Shown piece by piece: positions 60,847 through 64,000 of a stretch of DNA of 64,000 nt (the stretch's first letter is position 1; every line of letters starts with the position of its first letter). The stretch covers positions 1-64,000 of the forward strand of contig JAAYQA010000084.1 in the NCBI GenBank assembly GCA_012519495.1. Reading direction: 5' to 3'. The DNA comes from Tissierellia bacterium (lineage in GTDB: Bacteria; Bacillota; Clostridia; Tissierellales; Peptoniphilaceae). Made by a program: the position numbers and the translations under genes. The notes below the pieces were generated by a model. The model did no database searches. It was not told the origin of the DNA and saw nothing but the letters and a program-made list of their open reading frames with translations.

Positions 60847-62805
60847 TTACTCCTTATTCATCCGTTTGCGGGCTGCCTGACAAACGGCTTCGGTCGTGAT
60901 TCCGAACTTTTCATAGATTTCTTCCCCGGGACCGGACGCGCCAAAGCTGCGCATACCGATAATCTCCCCGTCCAGGCCGGTATAGCGCTCCCAGCCAAAA
61001 ACACCGGCCGCTTCAATCGCAATGCGATTGCGAACGGCTTTCGGCAGCACCTTTTCCTTATAGGCGGCATCCTGCTTTTCAAAAACCTCCCAGGAAGGCA
61101 TGCTCACAACCCGGCAGAAGATGTCTTCTTTTGCCAATCGATCGGCCGCTTCCAGTGCCAGCTGCACCTCCGAACCGGTCGCAAGAAGGATCATCTGCGC
61201 CTCTTTCGGATCGTGCAGAATATATGCGCCGCGCTTGGCATCCGCGCCTGTACCTTCCAGTTCCGGTACGGTTTGTCGCGTCAGTGCCAAAGCGGTCGGC
61301 CCATTGGTATGATCCATCGCATAATCCCAGGCGGCCAGCGTCTCCTTGCCGTCGGCCGGTCTGAACACCGTCATATTGGGGATGGAACGCAGCATGGTCA
61401 GATGTTCAATCGGCTGATGCGTCGGGCCGTCTTCCCCGACACCGATACTGTCGTGGGTGAAAATGTATACCACCGGCAATCCCATTAAGGCCGCCAAACG
61501 AATGGCCGGTTTCATATAGTCGGAAAATACGAGGAAAGTCGCACAATACGGACGCAGACCCCCGTGCAAGGCCATACCGTTTGCCATCGCCGCCATGGCG
61601 AACTCGCGGATGCCGAAATGCAAATTGCTCCCTGCCCGATGCTCTCTTGTAAAGGAATCGCGTTGTTCCATTAATGATTTATTGGACGGCGCAAGATCCG
61701 CCGAGCCGCCGATCAGGTTTTCGCGTTTGTCCGCTATGGCATTTAACACCACCGAGGAAGATGCGCGGGTGGCCATGTCTTTTGCAAAGGAGAGCTCAAC
61801 TTTGGCCGGTCCTTCCTGTCCGAAATATGCATCATAGCGTGCCGCCATTTCCGGATGCGCTGCAAAGAGCCGTTCTTTTTTCTCTTCCCAGGCACGGTAG
61901 AGTACATCGCCTCTTTCCGTGTAGGCTTTTCGGTATGCGCCGGCTTCATCCGGCAGGACAAACGGTTCGTGTTCCCAGGAAAACGCCTCGCGCGTCAAAG
62001 TCACATTTTCTTCTCCGAGGGCTTCCCCATGGGCTTTCGCCGTACCTACGCGGGGTGAACCGAATCCGATCTGCGTTCGTACTTCAATCAGCGTCGGCCG
62101 TTCCGCCTGTTTCGCTTCATCAATGGCTTCCCGCAGGTCGTCTAAATTATTCCCGTCTTCAACCAAAAGGGTATGCCAGCCCAAGGCTTCATAGCGGCCA
62201 CGTACGCTTTCTGTGAAAGCGATAGCCGTATCCCCTTCTATGGATATCTCATTGGAATCATACAATACAATCAACTTGTTCAGACAAAGGGCGCCGGCTA
62301 AGGAGGAGGCTTCATTGGTAACTCCTTCCATCATATCCCCGTCCGATGCCAGCACAAAGGTATAGTGATCAAACAGGCTTTCTCCGTCGACAGAAAACCG
62401 GGCTGCCAGATGCGCTTCCGCCAACGCCATCCCCACGCCCATTGCCAGTCCCTGGCCCAGCGGACCCGTCGTGGCTTCGACTCCCTCCGTGTCGCCGTAT
62501 TCGGGATGTCCCGGTGTCCGGCTGCCGGTCTGACGGAAATTGCGCAGATCGTCTGCGGTTACGGCAAATCCGTGCACATGTAAAAGGGCGTATAAGAGCG
62601 CAGAACCGTGCCCGGCCGAAAGAATGAAACGGTCTCTGTCCGGCCATTCCGGATGGTTCGGGCTGATCTGCAATCGATCCTTCCAAAGAGCGAATGCCAT
62701 GGGCGCCGCCCCCAAAGGCAGACCCGGGTGACCGGAATTGGCTGCCTGCACCGCATCCACCGAGAGCATGCGCAGCGCGCTGATCATCGTCATATCGTCA
62801 TACAT
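60847..62805 (-). CDS. tkt: Transketolase
   Basis: Full-length 652-residue thiamine-diphosphate enzyme of the pentose phosphate pathway. SGHPGLPLG, GDGDMMEGV and FTHDSIGVGEDGPTHQP (active-site His and Asp) are all present, as in housekeeping transketolases. It contrasts with the split transketolase at 30296-32070. Its start overlaps nothing; a 12-bp gap separates it from the unknown gene upstream. Confidence 0.97.
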   Translation of the reverse strand: MYDDMTMISALRMLSVDAVQAANSGHPGLPLGAAPMAFALWKDRLQISPNHPEWPDRDRFILSAGHGSALLYALLHVHGFAVTADDLRNFRQTGSRTPGHPEYGDTEGVEATTGPLGQGLAMGVGMALAEAHLAARFSVDGESLFDHYTFVLASDGDMMEGVTNEASSLAGALCLNKLIVLYDSNEISIEGDTAIAFTESVRGRYEALGWHTLLVEDGNNLDDLREAIDEAKQAERPTLIEVRTQIGFGSPRVGTAKAHGEALGEENVTLTREAFSWEHEPFVLPDEAGAYRKAYTERGDVLYRAWEEKKERLFAAHPEMAARYDAYFGQEGPAKVELSFAKDMATRASSSVVLNAIADKRENLIGGSADLAPSNKSLMEQRDSFTREHRAGSNLHFGIREFAMAAMANGMALHGGLRPYCATFLVFSDYMKPAIRLAALMGLPVVYIFTHDSIGVGEDGPTHQPIEHLTMLRSIPNMTVFRPADGKETLAAWDYAMDHTNGPTALALTRQTVPELEGTGADAKRGAYILHDPKEAQMILLATGSEVQLALEAADRLAKEDIFCRVVSMPSWEVFEKQDAAYKEKVLPKAVRNRIAIEAAGVFGWERYTGLDGEIIGMRSFGASGPGEEIYEKFGITTEAVCQAARKRMNKE

Positions 62806-62817
62806 ACTATCTTCCTC

Positions 62818-63366
62818 CTATTTTACAAAGCGGAGCATCCACAAAAGCGGCAATGTCTCCATCATCGTGCGGGTGGCCGGATCGGTCGGCTCAGTCTCTT
62901 CCAATGCCGCATAAACCGGCGGGCTGAAGAGTCCGCGGCTCAGATCACACGCTGACAACAAAGAAAACAGCAACGGATCTTCCGTTTCCCCCTGCTGCAG
63001 GCGGGCCAGATGCGCCTCGTTGTCGGTTTTAACCGGTTCGCTCGCCAGTGCATGAAAAAATGCGTCTTTTTCCGCCTGGAGCGTCTCTCCTTCCGCGGTA
63101 CAATCCAAAAAGAACGCCACGACGCTTTTATCCACTGCACGCAGATAAAATGCCTGCAAATGCGCTTCTTCCGGCATTTTGCGCGGCAGGATCCTGCCAT
63201 GATGCGCGGGCTCGGCCGGTTCGATCCGTACAGCTCCTACCTCTTCCAGCGCGAAAACGACTGCTCCGATCAGGCAAACAAATGCTTTACTGTCCAAAGG
63301 GGAAAACAGGTGCTTCCCCTGCCTCTGAATCGCATGTGCCGCGCGTAAACTGATATCGGTTGTCAA
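62818..63366 (-). CDS. Unknown protein upstream of transketolase
   Basis: 182 residues from TTG 63366, which has GGAGGG six bases upstream; the frame continues 33 codons further but the sequence there contains a -10-like TACAAT and no ribosome binding site. Soluble, no membrane segment, acidic, with FSPLDSKAFVCLIGAVVFALEEVGAV as its most hydrophobic part. No family recognised. It is likely in the tkt transcript. Confidence 0.6.
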   Translation of the reverse strand: MTTDISLRAAHAIQRQGKHLFSPLDSKAFVCLIGAVVFALEEVGAVRIEPAEPAHHGRILPRKMPEEAHLQAFYLRAVDKSVVAFFLDCTAEGETLQAEKDAFFHALASEPVKTDNEAHLARLQQGETEDPLLFSLLSACDLSRGLFSPPVYAALEETEPTDPATRTMMETLPLLWMLRFVK

Positions 63367-63560
63367 TTCAATCCCTCCACGTATTTCAATAACTCTCAAC
63401 CGCTTGCTACTCTGATACCCAATCTTACTGTTCCTATTGTAACGTATAAAAACGGTTTCTTGCACCTTTCAAAAAAGTGTAACCAAATGAATGATTGTGC
63501 GTCTGGATATGTGAAGAGGGATTTACGATAAAAACAAAAAAGATACGAGGAGGGTTCCCT

Positions 63561-64000
63561 ATGAAAAAGTTACTTGCCGTCGTTCTGTCTTCCCTGATTC
63601 TGCTTGCTGCCTGTGCCGCCACACCGACGGACACGGCTCCGGCTGAATCCCCGTCCGCCGGGGCAGAACGAACCGAAGCCGTCACAGCAGACAGTGCCTA
63701 TGAAGAAGGAATTGCACCAAGCTCAATTGATGCGACCGCCTCTGCACCGCAGGAAAAAATGATTGAACGCTGGTTTCTTCACATGGAAACGGAAACTTTC
63801 GAAGAATCCTTTGAAAAGCTCCAGGACTCCATCGAAAAATACAACGCTTATCTCGACGGGGCAGACATTCACAATCAGACGATTTACGACCAGCAAAGGC
63901 ATCGCACAGCCATGCTCACCATTCGGGTCAATGCGGAAGATACCAACAAGCTGCTACAGGAAATACGCGGACTGGCGCATGTCGTAAACGAATCGCTGTC
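63561..64000 (+). CDS. DUF4349-type lipoprotein, partial
   Basis: Starts at ATG 63561 after GAGGAGGG and runs off the right edge. Signal peptide MKKLLAVVLSSLILLAAC with lipobox LAAC, an acidic Ser/Thr/Pro/Ala-rich linker, then FLHMETETFEESFEKLQDSIEKYNAYLDG, the beginning of the DUF4349 domain. A membrane-anchored extracellular protein; function not known. The 194-bp gap before it holds a promoter region that I cannot resolve. Confidence 0.8.
   Translation, partial: MKKLLAVVLSSLILLAACAATPTDTAPAESPSAGAERTEAVTADSAYEEGIAPSSIDATASAPQEKMIERWFLHMETETFEESFEKLQDSIEKYNAYLDGADIHNQTIYDQQRHRTAMLTIRVNAEDTNKLLQEIRGLAHVVNESL

Noticed and set aside
1-64000. CRISPR array, insertion sequence, prophage or integrative element
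   Set aside because: No regularly spaced repeats, transposase, integrase, phage structural genes or flanking direct repeats were seen; tRNA-Pro shows no duplicated 3' end nearby.

Overview
The window is one continuous chromosome stretch from a low-to-mid GC Gram-positive anaerobe of the Firmicutes, most likely class Clostridia. Reasons are the mgtE-murB-PHP-rapZ-yvcK and nudix-whiA order, the pepP-uvrC-hprK order with HPr kinase, single-chain pyruvate:ferredoxin oxidoreductase, a GrdX protein (glycine-reductase fermenters), Bacillus-type LexA and WalR boxes, strong GGAGG ribosome binding sites and frequent TTG/GTG starts. It is nearly all coding, with one tRNA and no insertion sequence, prophage or CRISPR array. 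The species cannot be named from sequence alone.

Layout. 1-12 kb: PPi-dependent phosphofructokinase, 2-amino-3-ketobutyrate CoA ligase, then a minus-strand operon dnaE-pfkA-pyk-zinc-ribbon protein-MATE-rlmD. 12-19 kb: grdX facing whiA, a Nudix gene, yvcK, rapZ, a PHP phosphoesterase, murB and mgtE. 19-29 kb: nifJ, hprK-uvrC-pepP, ychF and an esterase. 29.5-37.3 kb: a catabolic cluster of SDR dehydrogenase, two-subunit transketolase, GarR-like reductase, TRAP transporter, a 40-codon ORF, a membrane protein and a divergent FCD-type GntR regulator. 37-40 kb: DJ-1 family protein, a LexA-controlled Y-family polymerase with a small partner, tRNA-Pro and luxS. 40-45 kb: ctpA and the ftsE-ftsX-PcsB/CwlO-like peptidoglycan hydrolase operon. 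45-52 kb: 5-formyl-THF cyclo-ligase, CofE-like ligase, D-serine dehydratase, a PII-like protein with a DUF1538 membrane protein, and a zinc-ribbon anchored protein. 52-58.5 kb: mazF, alr, a fused acpS-nnrD gene, a divergent RelA/SpoT-domain protein and an ABC exporter. 58.6-64 kb: selenouridine synthase, flavoprotein, SRAP protein, housekeeping transketolase, an unknown gene and the start of a DUF4349 lipoprotein.

How the genes work together. Central carbon flow is well represented (two phosphofructokinases, pyruvate kinase, PFOR, transketolase, HPr kinase). The best candidate for an undescribed system is the 29.5-36.3 kb cluster. Its gene content fits a kinase-free, redox-neutral route for a sugar acid such as a pentonate: TRAP import, NAD-linked oxidation by the SDR, transfer of a glycolaldehyde unit by the split transketolase, and reduction of the released tartronate semialdehyde to glycerate by the GarR-like enzyme. 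Three copies of a 12-bp near-palindrome in the divergent promoter region are probable GntR operators. Other notable points are a WalR box before ftsEX-PcsB, a MazF toxin without its antitoxin, an AcpS-NnrD fusion with a 107-bp overlap into alr, and a CofE-like ligase coupled to a folate gene.
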